The notes under the pieces: model-generated | Database searches by the model: none | The model's input: only the letters and a program-made list of their open reading frames with translations | What the model was told of the DNA's origin: nothing | Origin: Leisingera aquaemixtae | Lineage (GTDB): Bacteria; Pseudomonadota; Alphaproteobacteria; Rhodobacterales; Rhodobacteraceae | Reading direction: 5' to 3' | NCBI RefSeq assembly: GCF_001458395.1 | Contig: NZ_CYSR01000009.1 | Coordinates: 1-64,000 of the forward strand | DNA length: 64,000 nt | Made by a program: the position numbers and the translations under genes | Shown here: positions 34,302-44,515 of the stretch, piece after piece | How the letters are laid out: every line of letters starts with the position of its first letter | How positions within the stretch are numbered: position 1 is the first letter of the stretch

Positions 34302-35522
34302 TCAGCCGCCGAAATCGTCGAGCATGATGTCCTCGCGGTCCACGCCCAGGTCCAGCAGCATGTTGATCACCGACTGGTTCATGATCGGCGGGCCGCACAT
34401 GTAGAATTCGCAGTCTTCCGGCGCCGGGTGGTTCTTGAGGTATTCCTCATACAGAACGTTGTGGATAAAGCCGGTGTAGCCGTCCCAGTCATCGTCCGGC
34501 TGCGGGTCCGACAGGGCCACGTGCCATTCAAAGTTCGGGTTTTCCGCCGCCAACTGGTCGAAGTCCTCGACAAAGAACATCTCTTTCTTCGACCGCGCGC
34601 CGTACCAGAAGCTGATCTTGCGGTTGGTCTTCAGGCGTTTCATCTGGTCGAAGATGTGGCTGCGCATCGGCGCCATGCCGGCGCCGCCGCCGATGAACAC
34701 CATCTCCTTTTCGGTGTCGCGGGCGAAAAACTCTCCGAACGGGCCGGAAATGGTGACCTCATCCCCCGGTTTCAGGTTGAAGATGTAGGACGACATCTTA
34801 CCCGCCGGAATGTCGCTGCTGCCCGGCGGCGGCGAGGCGACGCGGACGTTCAGCATGATCATGCCCTTCTCGTCCGGGTAGTTCGCCATCGAATAGGCGC
34901 GCTCGACCGGCTCATCCACCACGGATTTGTACTGCCACAGATTGAAGCGGTCCCAATCCTCGCGGTACTCGTCCTGGATGTCGAAGTCGGTATAGGCCAG
35001 CTGGTGCTCCGGCGCTTCGATCTGGATGTAGCCGCCGGCGCGGAAATTCACGTCCTCGCCTTCGGGCAGCTCCAGCACCAGCGCCTTGATGAAGGTTGCC
35101 ACATTCTCGTTGGAGCGCACCTTGCAGCGCCATTTCTTGACGCCGAAGACCTCTTCGGGGACTTCGATATCCATGTCCTGCTTGACCGCTACCTGGCAGG
35201 ACAGGCGGTCGCCGCAGGCGGCTTCGCGCTTGGTGATGTGGCTTTCCTCGGTCGGCAGGATCGAGCCGCCGCCGGAATGCACCCGCACCCGGCACTGCGC
35301 ACAGGTGCCACCGCCGCCGCAGGCGGAGGGGACGAACAGTTTCTCGGCCGCCAGCGTTTGCAGCAGCTTGCCGCCCGCGGGCACCGAGATGGTTTTTTCA
35401 CCGTTGATGGTGATGTTGACGTTGCCGGTGGAGACCAGGCGGGAGCGGGCGGCCAGAATGACGGCCACCAGCGCCAGCACGATCACCGTGAACAGGACAA
35501 CGCCGAGCGTGAAAGTTTCCAT
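34302..35522 (-). CDS. nqrF: Na+-translocating NADH:quinone reductase subunit F
   Basis: A 406-residue subunit, the NADH entry point of Na+-NQR. An N-terminal membrane helix ([22 protein letters not shown]) is followed by a ferredoxin-like domain with 2Fe-2S cysteines C68, C74, C77 and C109. Then comes an FAD/NADH reductase module: RAYSMANYP for FAD and [19 protein letters not shown] for NADH. Length matches the family (about 407). It is the last gene of nqrABCDEF, 15 bp after nqrE. Confidence 0.97.
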   Translation of the reverse strand: METFTLGVVLFTVIVLALVAVILAARSRLVSTGNVNITINGEKTISVPAGGKLLQTLAAEKLFVPSACGGGGTCAQCRVRVHSGGGSILPTEESHITKREAACGDRLSCQVAVKQDMDIEVPEEVFGVKKWRCKVRSNENVATFIKALVLELPEGEDVNFRAGGYIQIEAPEHQLAYTDFDIQDEYREDWDRFNLWQYKSVVDEPVERAYSMANYPDEKGMIMLNVRVASPPPGSSDIPAGKMSSYIFNLKPGDEVTISGPFGEFFARDTEKEMVFIGGGAGMAPMRSHIFDQMKRLKTNRKISFWYGARSKKEMFFVEDFDQLAAENPNFEWHVALSDPQPDDDWDGYTGFIHNVLYEEYLKNHPAPEDCEFYMCGPPIMNQSVINMLLDLGVDREDIMLDDFGG

Positions 35523-35537
35523 GTTTCCGCGCTCTCC

Positions 35538-36146
35538 TTACAGTTTGACGCCGCTGAAGGACATGAAGGCCATCGCCATCAGACCTGCGGTGATAAAGGT
35601 GATGCCCAGGCCCTGCAGGCCGTCCGGCACGTCGGAATACTTCAGCTTCTCGCGCACGCCCGCCATCGCGGTGATCGCCAGCGCCCAGCCGAAGCCGGAG
35701 GAGAGGCCGTAAGTGGTTGCCTCAGCAAAGTTGTAGTCGCGTTCCACCATGAACAGCGAGCCGCCCAGGATCGCGCAGTTCACCGTGATCAGCGGCAGGA
35801 AGATCCCCAGCGCGTTGTAGAGCGGCGGGAAATACTTATCGAGAATCATCTCCAGGATCTGCACCATCGCCGCGATCACCCCGATATAGGAGATCAGGCC
35901 GAGGAAGGTCAGGTCCACATCCGGGAACCCCGCCCAGGCCAGCGCACCGGGTTTCAGCAGGTAGGTCAGCAGCAGGTTGTTGGCAGGCACGGTGATGGCC
36001 TGCACCACCATCACCGAAATCCCCAGACCCAGCGCGGTGGAGATCTTCTTGGACACCGCGATGAAGGTGCACATGCCCAGGAAGAAAGACAGCGCGAGGT
36101 TTTCGACAAAGATGGCCTTGACGGCGAGTGAAATCAGCCCTTCCAT
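35538..36146 (-). CDS. nqrE: Na+-translocating NADH:quinone reductase subunit E
   Basis: A 202-residue integral membrane subunit with about six hydrophobic segments ([19 protein letters not shown] begins a typical half-helix). NqrD and NqrE are homologous inverted-topology subunits that together hold an iron centre with cysteines in the membrane; the Cys in LGMCTF fits that. It overlaps nqrD at the start by one base. Length matches E. coli/Vibrio-type NqrE/RnfA (about 198). Confidence 0.96.
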   Translation of the reverse strand: MEGLISLAVKAIFVENLALSFFLGMCTFIAVSKKISTALGLGISVMVVQAITVPANNLLLTYLLKPGALAWAGFPDVDLTFLGLISYIGVIAAMVQILEMILDKYFPPLYNALGIFLPLITVNCAILGGSLFMVERDYNFAEATTYGLSSGFGWALAITAMAGVREKLKYSDVPDGLQGLGITFITAGLMAMAFMSFSGVKL

Positions 36147-36799
36147 CAGTGCGCCTCCACGGTTTGGATTTTGTATTCACGCTCTTCCACCTGGTTCGGC
36201 TTCCAGGTGCGGAAGGCCCAGATGATCAGGCCGATGATAAAGAACGCCGAGGGCGGCAGCAGCAGCATGCCGTTGGGCACATACCAGCCGCCGTTGTTCA
36301 CGGTTTCCAGCAGGGTGATGCCGAACAGCGAGCCGGAGCCGAACAGCTCACGGATGAAACCGACCAGCATCAGGATCAGCCCGTATCCCAGGCCGTTGCC
36401 CACGCCGTCGATGAAGGACGCGACCGGCGGGTTCTTCATCGCAAACGCCTCGGCGCGGCCCATCACGATGCAGTTGGTGATGATCAGGCCGACGAAGACC
36501 GACAGGGTTTTCGAAATCTCAAAGGCATAGGCCTTCAGCACCTGGTCCACCAGGATCACCAGCGAGGCGATGATCACCATCTGCACGATGATCCGGATCG
36601 AGCCCGGGATCTGGTTCCTGAGGATCGAGATGAACATCGACGAGAACGCGGTCACGAAGGTCACCGCCAAGGTCATCACAAAGGCCACCTGCAAAGAGGA
36701 GGTCACCGCCAGCGCCGAGCAGATGCCCAGCACCTGCAGGGTGATCGGGTTGTTGTCGACCAGCGGGTCGATCAGCATGTCTTTCTTGCTCTGGGACAT
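36146..36799 (-). CDS. nqrD: Na+-translocating NADH:quinone reductase subunit D
   Basis: A 217-residue membrane subunit. [21 protein letters not shown] carries the conserved Asn-Cys pair expected at the NqrD/NqrE iron site. About six membrane spans. The gene overlaps nqrC and nqrE by single bases. Family length is about 210. Confidence 0.96.
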   Translation of the reverse strand: MSQSKKDMLIDPLVDNNPITLQVLGICSALAVTSSLQVAFVMTLAVTFVTAFSSMFISILRNQIPGSIRIIVQMVIIASLVILVDQVLKAYAFEISKTLSVFVGLIITNCIVMGRAEAFAMKNPPVASFIDGVGNGLGYGLILMLVGFIRELFGSGSLFGITLLETVNNGGWYVPNGMLLLPPSAFFIIGLIIWAFRTWKPNQVEEREYKIQTVEAH

Positions 36800-37602
36800 C
36801 AGAACTCTCCCGCTTGCAGTGACTTGAGGAACGGCCCGTAGCCTTCTTCGCCCATCCAGAACCGCACCAGGTTGTCGACCCCGGCAGAGGTCAGCGTCGC
36901 ACCGGCGAGGGCGTCGATGTAATGCTCGCGGCCGGCGGCCGGCACGGTTTTGGACACGGTGATCTCCAGATCGCCGTCTTCATCGCGCAGCTTCTTGCCA
37001 TGCCACAGCGCTTTCCAGCGCGGGTTGTCCACCTCGGCGCCAAGGCCCGGGGTTTCGCCGTGCTGATAGAACTGCAGGCCAAAGATGTCGTTGCCGTTCT
37101 CCTCCACCGCGATGAAGCCATAGAGGGTGGACCACAGGCCATAGCCGTGGATCGGCAGGATCACCTTGTCCAGATCGCCGTTTTCTTCGCGCAGCAGGTA
37201 CACGGTCTTGTAGCGCGACTGGCGGCCGATGCCGGCCGGGTCGTTCTCCAGCTCGCGGCTCAGCTCCGGATCCTGCGCGGCAGCCAGCCCGTCAAAGGTG
37301 GCCGCGTCGAACTGGTCGGTGAAGCTGCTGGTTTCCAGATCCAGCACCTGCGGCTCGAACGCGGCAAAGGCTTCGGCCACATTCTGGCCCGGCTCATAAA
37401 GGCCGGCCACCTGCAGAACGTTCAGCTGCTTGTCGCGCTTCTTGTTGGTTTCCTGCACCGGGCGCAGGGACACGGCGGCGGTGGACACGATCATCGAGGC
37501 CACCAGGCAGACGGCGACGGCGATGAACACGGTCTTGCCAACCGAATCCGGCGATGCGGCGAGGAAGCGGCCAATCAGGCCCTTGCTTTGGGTATCAGCC
37601 AT
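36799..37602 (-). CDS. nqrC: Na+-translocating NADH:quinone reductase subunit C
   Basis: A 267-residue subunit with one N-terminal transmembrane helix ([22 protein letters not shown]) and a periplasmic FMN-binding domain. The flavinylation motif [10 protein letters not shown] places the FMN-carrying Thr at residue 236. FMN is attached by ApbE, whose gene is also in this window. NqrC passes electrons between NqrB/NqrD-E sites. The 8-bp overlap with nqrB indicates coupled translation. Confidence 0.97.
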   Translation of the reverse strand: MADTQSKGLIGRFLAASPDSVGKTVFIAVAVCLVASMIVSTAAVSLRPVQETNKKRDKQLNVLQVAGLYEPGQNVAEAFAAFEPQVLDLETSSFTDQFDAATFDGLAAAQDPELSRELENDPAGIGRQSRYKTVYLLREENGDLDKVILPIHGYGLWSTLYGFIAVEENGNDIFGLQFYQHGETPGLGAEVDNPRWKALWHGKKLRDEDGDLEITVSKTVPAAGREHYIDALAGATLTSAGVDNLVRFWMGEEGYGPFLKSLQAGEF

Positions 37603-38803
37603 GGCGGCGCGCCCTCCGTTTGATGTTTGCCTGCACCACGAAGTAGTCGATCAGCGGCGCAAAGACGTTGCCGAACAGGATCGCCAGCATCATGCCTTCC
37701 GGGAAGGCCGGGTTCAGCACCCGGATCAGCACCACCATCACCCCGATAAGGGCACCGTAGATGTAGCGGCCAGCGTTGGTGTGCGACGCCGAAACCGGCT
37801 CTGTCACCATGAACACCAGGCCAAAGGCATAGCCGCCCAGCACCAGGTGCCAGTACCATGGCATCGCAAACATCGGGTTGGTGTCGGACCCGATCAGGTT
37901 CAGCAGCACCGAGAAGGCGATCATGCCGCCCAAACAGCCCGCGATCAGGCGCCAGTTGGCGATCTTGGTGGCCAGCAGGAAGGCCAGGCCGATGGCACAG
38001 GCCAGCGTCGAGGTCTCGCCGAAGCTGCCCTGAATGGTGCCGAAGAACGCATCCGACCATTCGATGCCCTTGGCGGCCAGCGCCTGCACGCCGTCGGCGG
38101 CCGTGACACCCAGCGCGGTGGCGCCGGAGAAGCCGTCAACCGGGGTCCAGACACTGTCGCCCGACATATTGGCGGGATAGGCGAAATACAGGAACGCACG
38201 GCCCGTCAGCGCCGGGTTCAGGAAGTTCTTGCCGGTGCCGCCAAAGACCTCCTTGCCGATCACCACGCCGAAGATGATGCCAAGCGCCACCTGCCACAGC
38301 GGCGTCGAGGCCGGCAGGATCAGCGTGTACAGCATCGAGGTCACCAGGAAGCCCTCGTTCACCTCATGGCCGCGCACGGTGGCAAAGATCACCTCGAAGA
38401 TGCCGCCCGCAACCAGCGTCACGATATATAGCGGCAGGAAATACAGGAACCCATGCGCGATATTGGCCAGCGGGTTCGACGCATCCAGCGAAATCCCCAG
38501 CGCCTGCAGCACCGCAACGCGCCAGCCGGTGGCCGCATCCGCGCCCAGCATCGCAATCGCGGAGTTGGTCTGGAAGCCGGTGTTGTACATGCCCCACAGG
38601 ATGCAGGGGATGGTGGCGATCACCACATAGGTCATGATCCGCTTCATATCGATATAGGAGCGGGCATGCGGCGCCACGGCGGTGACGGTTTTCGGGGTAT
38701 AAAGGAAGGACTCCACCATCTCGTAGACGGGGAAGAGCTTTTCGTACTTGCCCCCCTTCTCGAAATGCGGCTCGATCCTGTCAAAGAAGCTGCGCAATCC
38801 CAT
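37595..38803 (-). CDS. nqrB: Na+-translocating NADH:quinone reductase subunit B
   Basis: A 402-residue multispan membrane subunit, the Na+ channel and quinone-reduction core. The flavinylation motif [10 protein letters not shown] places covalent FMN on Thr229 (Thr236 in the Vibrio enzyme). [22 protein letters not shown] is strongly conserved in NqrB/RnfD. Start at 38803 lies 5 bp after the nqrA stop. Confidence 0.97.
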   Translation of the reverse strand: MGLRSFFDRIEPHFEKGGKYEKLFPVYEMVESFLYTPKTVTAVAPHARSYIDMKRIMTYVVIATIPCILWGMYNTGFQTNSAIAMLGADAATGWRVAVLQALGISLDASNPLANIAHGFLYFLPLYIVTLVAGGIFEVIFATVRGHEVNEGFLVTSMLYTLILPASTPLWQVALGIIFGVVIGKEVFGGTGKNFLNPALTGRAFLYFAYPANMSGDSVWTPVDGFSGATALGVTAADGVQALAAKGIEWSDAFFGTIQGSFGETSTLACAIGLAFLLATKIANWRLIAGCLGGMIAFSVLLNLIGSDTNPMFAMPWYWHLVLGGYAFGLVFMVTEPVSASHTNAGRYIYGALIGVMVVLIRVLNPAFPEGMMLAILFGNVFAPLIDYFVVQANIKRRARRHG

Positions 38804-38808
38804 CCGGC

Positions 38809-40152
38809 TCAGCCCTCCTTTTCAATCTTGGTCAGGCAGTCGCGCAGCGCCAGCCCGTATTCGTACTTGGCCGGGCAGGCAAAGCCGACGAGGCCCAGGT
38901 CCTCTTCGTCGAGCTCCAGCGCACCCAGCTCCTGAGCGGAGTCGGTGTCCATCACCAGCAGCGCGCGCAGCAGCTGCGTCGGAAGGTAGTCCTGCGGCAT
39001 CAGCCGCTCGAAGGTGCCGGTGGGCACCATCGCCCGGCGGCCGCCATTCAGGTTGCTGGTCAGGTTGAACAGCTTGCGGCTGAGGGCAGAGCCCAGCACC
39101 GGCTGCACGGCGTATTTGCCGGGCATCGGGCGGATCCAGCCCATCGGGATCTGCGCGCGGTCTTCCTCGATGATGGCGACCTGGCGGGCAAAGCGGCCCA
39201 GATAGGCCAGCGGGCCTGCCGCGTGGCGGCCCGACAGGATCGAGCCGGAAATCACCCGCACCGGGCCGTCCGATGCGATCTCGCCGCGGGTCAGCTCCTC
39301 GGTGGAGGCGCCCGCCACGGTGCGGACCAGACGCGGCGCGCGCGCAGCGGGACCGGCCAGCGCAACCACGACAGAGGGGTCCAGATGACCGGTCATCAGC
39401 AGGCGGCCGATGGCGATCACGTCCTGATAGGACACGGTCCAGACCTGATCGTCCGCGCGCACCGGATGCAGGAAGTGGATGTGGGTGCCGGCCAGACCGG
39501 ACGGGTGCGGCCCGTCGAAGGCCGCGGCTTCCACACCGGCGAGACCGGCGCCGGGAATGCTGTCGCCTGCCTTCTGGCACAGGAAGGTCGTGCCCTCGGT
39601 CAGCAGGGTCACGGCTTTCAGGCCCGCCTCGAACGCCTCGGCAGCGTCATTGATGATCACGGCGGCATCGGCGGCCAGCGGCTCGCTGTCCATCGCGGTC
39701 ACGAAGATCGCCTCGGGCTTGGACCCCGGCACCGGCATCTTGGAGTAGGGACGGGTGCGGAACGCGGACCACAGGCCGGCCGCGCACAGCTTGGCGGTCA
39801 GCCCCTCGGCGGTGTCCGCATCGCCAACGGCGGAGAAATCGATGCCCTTGTCCGCGGCATCGGAAATCTCGATCACCACGCTTTGCAGCACCCGCCGCGC
39901 ACCGCGGTTGACCGCAACGACCTTGCCGGACATCGGCGCCACCATCACGGCTTCCTCCGCGTCCTTGTGGCAGAACAGCGGCGTGCCGCGCTGGACGGCA
40001 TCGCCTTCCTGCACCAGCATGCGGGGTTTCAGACCCAGATAGTCGGGGCCCAGCACGGCCACCGAGGTGATGGCGGGGCCTTGATGGATTGTCTGTTCCG
40101 GCGCGCCTGTCACCGGCAGATCCAGCCCCTTTCTCAAGTTAAATGTCTTCAT
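38809..40152 (-). CDS. nqrA: Na+-translocating NADH:quinone reductase subunit A
   Basis: A 447-residue hydrophilic subunit that binds ubiquinone-type inhibitors on the cytoplasmic face. It starts [23 protein letters not shown], the family N terminus; the ATG at 40152 was preferred to an upstream in-frame start. First gene of a six-gene operon with minimal spacing. Its 356-bp upstream region should hold the operon promoter. Confidence 0.96.
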   Translation of the reverse strand: MKTFNLRKGLDLPVTGAPEQTIHQGPAITSVAVLGPDYLGLKPRMLVQEGDAVQRGTPLFCHKDAEEAVMVAPMSGKVVAVNRGARRVLQSVVIEISDAADKGIDFSAVGDADTAEGLTAKLCAAGLWSAFRTRPYSKMPVPGSKPEAIFVTAMDSEPLAADAAVIINDAAEAFEAGLKAVTLLTEGTTFLCQKAGDSIPGAGLAGVEAAAFDGPHPSGLAGTHIHFLHPVRADDQVWTVSYQDVIAIGRLLMTGHLDPSVVVALAGPAARAPRLVRTVAGASTEELTRGEIASDGPVRVISGSILSGRHAAGPLAYLGRFARQVAIIEEDRAQIPMGWIRPMPGKYAVQPVLGSALSRKLFNLTSNLNGGRRAMVPTGTFERLMPQDYLPTQLLRALLVMDTDSAQELGALELDEEDLGLVGFACPAKYEYGLALRDCLTKIEKEG

Positions 40153-40508
40153 ATTTGCGCTACGTCCCTCCAAGGCCGAATCCCGAGGCGGTTCTTACCC
40201 CGTTCCGGCAGCGGCGGCAAAGAAAAGGCACAAAATGCCGTTTTCCGCACACCTGCACAGCCTGTCCTGATTTCCGCGCACTCGAATCAAATTCGGCACC
40301 GAATGGCAAGTCTGTCCCCCGGCCTGTTCCCCAATTTCCTGTGCATACCGCGCTTTTATCAGCCTGTTGGCGCTCACGGGCTTCGGGAAACCGTCAAAGC
40401 GGACAGGCGGAAACGGCAACACTGTCCCCGCAGGCATCGTCCGGACGGTCCTGCGGGCCTGCCAGTCTCAACAGGCTGTAGAAACTGATTCTACCAAATA
40501 CTGCGTAG
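40153..40508. other. upstream region of the nqr operon, no gene recognised
   Basis: 356 bp between the stop of the enolase-superfamily gene and nqrA. It holds one small inverted repeat near 40478-40494 and otherwise nothing I can name. The nqr promoter should be here; no clear -35/-10 pair was identified. Confidence 0.4.
40478..40494. repeat. inverted repeat GTAGAA-N5-TTCTAC
   Basis: A perfect 6-bp inverted repeat with a 5-bp loop, 15 bp after the stop of the enolase-superfamily gene and upstream of nqrA. It could be a weak terminator or a regulator site for nqr. There is no T-run. Confidence 0.4.
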
Positions 40509-41633
40509 TCAGGCGTCCCAAACCGCCTGCGGTTGCCCCATCAGGTCCCGGTTGACGGTGATCCCCAGCCCCGGCGCATCCGGCACCAGCACGCCGCCGT
40601 CCTGAACAGGCGCATCGAACTCCGCCGTTTTCAGCGTTACCATATCGCGGCAGTCCAGAATACAGCGAAGCGCCCGCTCCGGCACCGTGGCGCCCAGATG
40701 GGCGATGGCAGAAAACGCCACCACAGACCCCACGGTGTCCTGCACGCTGACCGTAGCACCCGCAGCCAGGCACATGTCCCGGTGCCGCCGCCCATGGGTC
40801 AGCCCCCCGGCCTTGGAGATCTTGAGGCCGATCCCGTCCGCCGCATCCTCCGCCAGCATAAGGGCAACGTCCTCATCCTGCTGCACCAGCTCATCCAGGA
40901 TGATCGGCACGGTGCAGCGCTTGCGCAGCGACAGGGTCTCGCGCCAGGTCTTGCAGGGGGCTTCCAGCACAAAGTCCAGCCCTTCCGGCAGCATCCGCAG
41001 CATCCTCAGCGCGGTTTCCGGTGTCAGCCCGCCGTTGGCATCAACCAGAAAGAACTCCCCCGGCTGCCGGTCGGCCAGCGACGCGCGGATGCGCTCGGCA
41101 TCCAGCGCCGGTCCGCCCTCGCTGTCCAGCGCGCCGATCTTCACCGAGTGGCCCAGATAGCCCATCTCGCGGTGTTGCGCCACGCGGGCGCGCATGTCTT
41201 CGGGGCTGCCTGCATAGATCGAGGAGATCACCGGCAGGCGCTTGCCTGTCGAGCCGCCCAGCAGTTCGCAGACCGGCATATTCACCGATTTGCCGAACAG
41301 GTCCCAGCACGCAAGGTCAATCGCGGATTTGGCGTGGTTGTGGCCCAGCAGCGCCTCGTCCATTGCCTCATTGATACGGTCCATCTGCCGCGGGTCGCGG
41401 TCCAGAAGATAGGGCGCAATCTCGGCGATACCGGCGCGAGTACCCAAAGCGTGCGCCGCGATATAGGTGGAGCCGAACGGCGTGCTTTCGCCCCAGCCCT
41501 CCAGCCCGGTGTCGGTGGTGATCCGCACAAAGGACGCATCAAAGCTGCGGTACTCCCGCCCGCCCGACAGCCTGTAGACGCCGCCGGAATACGGCAGGTC
41601 CAGTTGATACAGCTCGATCTTCCTGATCTTCAC
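40509..41633 (-). CDS. enolase-superfamily enzyme (cis-3-hydroxy-L-proline dehydratase / proline-betaine epimerase-like)
   Basis: A 374-residue mandelate-racemase-type protein. Capping domain with WGESTPFGSTY and HNHAKSAIDLACWDLFGK; barrel with HSVKIG and the second-side Lys segment LKISKAGGLTHG. The metal strands are around FFLVDANGG, DFVLEAP and ILDEL. The overall pattern recalls hydroxyproline-betaine 2-epimerase and cis-3-hydroxyproline dehydratase (recall, not a search). The 4-bp overlap with the alcohol dehydrogenase gene puts it last in the Rieske operon. Confidence 0.75.
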   Translation of the reverse strand: MKIRKIELYQLDLPYSGGVYRLSGGREYRSFDASFVRITTDTGLEGWGESTPFGSTYIAAHALGTRAGIAEIAPYLLDRDPRQMDRINEAMDEALLGHNHAKSAIDLACWDLFGKSVNMPVCELLGGSTGKRLPVISSIYAGSPEDMRARVAQHREMGYLGHSVKIGALDSEGGPALDAERIRASLADRQPGEFFLVDANGGLTPETALRMLRMLPEGLDFVLEAPCKTWRETLSLRKRCTVPIILDELVQQDEDVALMLAEDAADGIGLKISKAGGLTHGRRHRDMCLAAGATVSVQDTVGSVVAFSAIAHLGATVPERALRCILDCRDMVTLKTAEFDAPVQDGGVLVPDAPGLGITVNRDLMGQPQAVWDA

Positions 41634-42724
41634 GCTTTGACCTCCGGGATCATCAGCACCAGTTTGCCGGTATGCGTTTTGCTCAGGAAGTCCTCCTGTG
41701 CGGCGGCAATCTCGCTGAGGGGGTAGGTCTTGGCGACCAGCGGGCGGATGTCGCCTGCCTCGATGTACGAGATCAGATTGGCGAACACCTCATCCTCCTG
41801 GAAGGTGCATCCCATTAGGGTCAGGTCCTTGAGGTAGAGCGTGCGCACGTCGATCTCGCTGATCGGCCCGGCGATTGCGCCTGCGGTGGTGTAGCGCCCG
41901 CCCCGGCGCAGCACGTCCAGGAACGCGGGCCACTGCGGGCCGGCAACCAGATCAACCACCACGTCGATAGAACCCTCGCCCAGTTCGGCGCGCAAGTCGG
42001 CGTTGCGGTCCACCACCCGGTCCGCTCCCAGCGCCAGCACTTCATCCGCCTTGGCGGCAGAGGACAGCGCGATCACGGTAGCGCCCCGGCGTTTCGCCAG
42101 TTGCACGGCAGCAGAGCCGACACCGCCCGAGGCGCCGGAGATCAGCACGGTTTCTGCGCCCAGGCCCACCCGGTGCAGCATGTTTTCCGCCGTCGAATAG
42201 GCGCAGGGGATCGAGGCGAGTTCCGCATCGGACCAACCGCAATTCACCGCATGGGTCTCGCGCGCAGGCGCCACTGCAAACTGGGCAAATCCGCCGTCGC
42301 ATTCGCTGCCAAAGGTCCAGCATTCATAGGGGCGGTAATCCACGTAAGACCGCAGCATGTTGCGCACCAGCACCCGCTCGCCGATGCGGGAGGTGTCAAC
42401 CCCCTCCCCCACCGCTGCGATGCGGCCGCAGGCGTCGGCGCCCTGGATACGCGGAAACTCCAGCGGCGCGCCGGACCAGCTGGCGTCAACGTCGTTGACA
42501 CTGTCGAACCCCGTGGCGCCGCCCGCATTTGTGCCGGCCTCCACCGCCTTGGAGTACCAGCCGATGCGGGTGTTGATGTCGGTGTTGTTGATGCCAGCCG
42601 CCGCCACCCGGATCAGCACCTCGCCGGGTCCGGGCTGCGGCACCGGCACGTCGATGCGGTACTGCAGCTTCTCAATGCCGCCGTGGCCGGTCAGAAGGAC
42701 CGCCGCCATTTTGCTGGGGATCAT
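41630..42724 (-). CDS. medium-chain (zinc-type) alcohol dehydrogenase / quinone oxidoreductase
   Basis: A 364-residue MDR-family oxidoreductase. The N-terminal GroES-like domain (PGPGEVLIRVAAAGINNTDINTR) and the nucleotide-binding GASGGVGSAAVQLAKRRGATVIALSS are clear. The structural-zinc cysteine cluster is not evident, which fits quinone-reductase-like or zinc-free members. Start at 42724 with the strong site GGGAGGTGAAGG. It lies between a small protein gene and the enolase-superfamily gene in one operon. Confidence 0.85.
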   Translation of the reverse strand: MIPSKMAAVLLTGHGGIEKLQYRIDVPVPQPGPGEVLIRVAAAGINNTDINTRIGWYSKAVEAGTNAGGATGFDSVNDVDASWSGAPLEFPRIQGADACGRIAAVGEGVDTSRIGERVLVRNMLRSYVDYRPYECWTFGSECDGGFAQFAVAPARETHAVNCGWSDAELASIPCAYSTAENMLHRVGLGAETVLISGASGGVGSAAVQLAKRRGATVIALSSAAKADEVLALGADRVVDRNADLRAELGEGSIDVVVDLVAGPQWPAFLDVLRRGGRYTTAGAIAGPISEIDVRTLYLKDLTLMGCTFQEDEVFANLISYIEAGDIRPLVAKTYPLSEIAAAQEDFLSKTHTGKLVLMIPEVKA

Positions 42725-42820
42725 GCCTTCACCTCCCTTGACCTGAGATTCTTTGGCCGGCCCTCCCCTGCCGGCCAAACAGACCGCTGCCCCCGCAGGC
42801 ACAGCGGCCTGAAACCTGTC

Positions 42821-43060
42821 TTACAGCTCCAGCGGATGCGCCCGGTCCCGCGCCGCCAGGCGGCGGTTCAGCGCCTTCGCCTCCGGCATCCCGGCCTCCA
42901 GCGCAAAGACAAAGGCGTGCGTCAGGTAAAAGCAGGCGGCGTCGATATTACCCGCATCCTCCGCCTGATCACCGGCCAGCGTATAGAGCCGGACCAGCGC
43001 GGCGCTGTCCTTGTCCGCATGCGCCTGCAGCAGCGCGTGGTCGAGCTCTGCGCGCTCCAT
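42821..43060 (-). CDS. small conserved-looking protein in the Rieske operon
   Basis: A 79-residue, mostly helical protein (ELDHALLQAHADKDSAALVRLYTLAGDQAEDAGNIDAACFYLTHAFVFALEAG), reminiscent of a tetratricopeptide-like helix pair. Its start is 3 bp after the aldehyde dehydrogenase stop, and its reading frame is clean. I do not recognise its family. Location suggests an accessory protein of the pathway. Confidence 0.65.
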   Translation of the reverse strand: MERAELDHALLQAHADKDSAALVRLYTLAGDQAEDAGNIDAACFYLTHAFVFALEAGMPEAKALNRRLAARDRAHPLEL

Positions 43061-43063
43061 CCC

Positions 43064-44515
43064 TCAGCCCTTCAGCGAGATCGCGATGTTCTTGGTGCGC
43101 ACATAGTTATAGAGTGCCTCCAAGCCCTTCTCGCGGCCGAAACCGGATTTGCCGACCCCGCCGAACGGGGTGGAGATGCCGCCCGCGAACCATTCGTTCA
43201 CGAACACCTGCCCCGCCCGCAGACGGTTCGCCACCCGGTGCGCCCGCGCCAGATCGCGGGTGAAGACGCCCGCGACCAGCCCGAACTCGGTGCCGTTCGC
43301 CATGGCGATTGCCTCGGCTTCGGTGTCAAACGGGGTGAAGCAGGTGACGGGGCCAAAGATTTCCTCCTGCGCCACGCGGGCTGCCGGGTCCACATCCGCC
43401 AGGATGGTCGGCGCCATGAAATACCCCTCCCGCTCCAGCCGGGCACCGCCCGAGGCCGCGCGGGCGCCGCTTTGGCGGGCGGTGGCGGTCAGGGTTTCGA
43501 TCCCGTCCAGCTGCCGCGCCGAGATCACCGGGGTGAGGCCCGGGTTTTCCAAGCCATGCCCGACGCTCAGGCCGTTTGCCAGCGCGGCGGCGCGCTCCAC
43601 CGCCTCGCCGTAGATCGACCGGTGCACCAGCACCCGCGACATGGCAGAGCAGACCTGACCCGCGTTATAGAAGATGCCGCTTTGCAGGGAGGACATCAGC
43701 GTGTCCAGATTGGCATCCTCAAAGGCCACCGCGGCGGATTTGCCGCCCAGCTCCATCAGCGCGGGCGTTACCGGGTTGGCGGCGGCGCGCAGGATCGCTT
43801 GCCCAGTCGGGACCGAGCCGGTGAAGACAATCTGATCCACCGCCGGGCTTTCCACCAGCCGCGCGCCCAGCTCCGCACCGATGCCGTTCAGGATCGACAC
43901 CGCCCCCGCCGGAACCTCGGCGCGCTCCAGCGCCACGCCCAGCATGGCCAGCGCCATCGGGTCCAGTTCCGGCGATTTGATGATCACCGAGTTGCCCGCC
44001 GCCATCGCAGGCGCCAGCGACCGCGCCGCAATCGACACCGGGAAGTTCCACGGCACGATCTGGGCAGAAACACCGTAAGGCTCATAAACCGTGTAGTCAG
44101 CGTAATCGGGGCCAAGCGGGATCGACTTGCCCTCGATCTTGTCGGCCATGCCGCCGTAATATTCGAAATACTGCGCGGCCTCTTCGAATTCATCATGCGC
44201 CGCGCTCTGGCTCTTGCCGCTTTCCCGGCACAAGAGCTCCGCGCCCTCATCCGCAATGCCCCGGATCTCCGCCGCAATGCGCTGCATCAGCTGGCCGCGT
44301 TTGGCGGGTTTCATCGCACTCAGGTCGCCGCGCTCGAAACTCGCCCGCGCCGCCTCCAGCGCTTTCGCCAGGGTTTCCTCCCCCGCCAGCGCGCAGTCGC
44401 CCACGTGCTGGCCGTTGCCGGGATCCTCAACGGCGATGCGCGCACCGCCGTCACCCTCGACCCAGGCACCGGCCAGGTAATTCCTGGCCAGCCCGTCTTT
44501 CAGAAAGGCACTCAT
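43064..44515 (-). CDS. NAD(P)-dependent aldehyde dehydrogenase
   Basis: A 483-residue aldehyde dehydrogenase: PWNFPVSIAARSLAPAMAAGNSVIIKSPE (cofactor site), FTGSVPTGQAI, LMELGGKSAAV with the catalytic Glu, and YNAGQVCSAMSR with the catalytic Cys. It overlaps the Rieske oxygenase stop by 4 bp. The pairing suggests that the oxygenase product yields an aldehyde, which this enzyme oxidises. Confidence 0.88.
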   Translation of the reverse strand: MSAFLKDGLARNYLAGAWVEGDGGARIAVEDPGNGQHVGDCALAGEETLAKALEAARASFERGDLSAMKPAKRGQLMQRIAAEIRGIADEGAELLCRESGKSQSAAHDEFEEAAQYFEYYGGMADKIEGKSIPLGPDYADYTVYEPYGVSAQIVPWNFPVSIAARSLAPAMAAGNSVIIKSPELDPMALAMLGVALERAEVPAGAVSILNGIGAELGARLVESPAVDQIVFTGSVPTGQAILRAAANPVTPALMELGGKSAAVAFEDANLDTLMSSLQSGIFYNAGQVCSAMSRVLVHRSIYGEAVERAAALANGLSVGHGLENPGLTPVISARQLDGIETLTATARQSGARAASGGARLEREGYFMAPTILADVDPAARVAQEEIFGPVTCFTPFDTEAEAIAMANGTEFGLVAGVFTRDLARAHRVANRLRAGQVFVNEWFAGGISTPFGGVGKSGFGREKGLEALYNYVRTKNIAISLKG

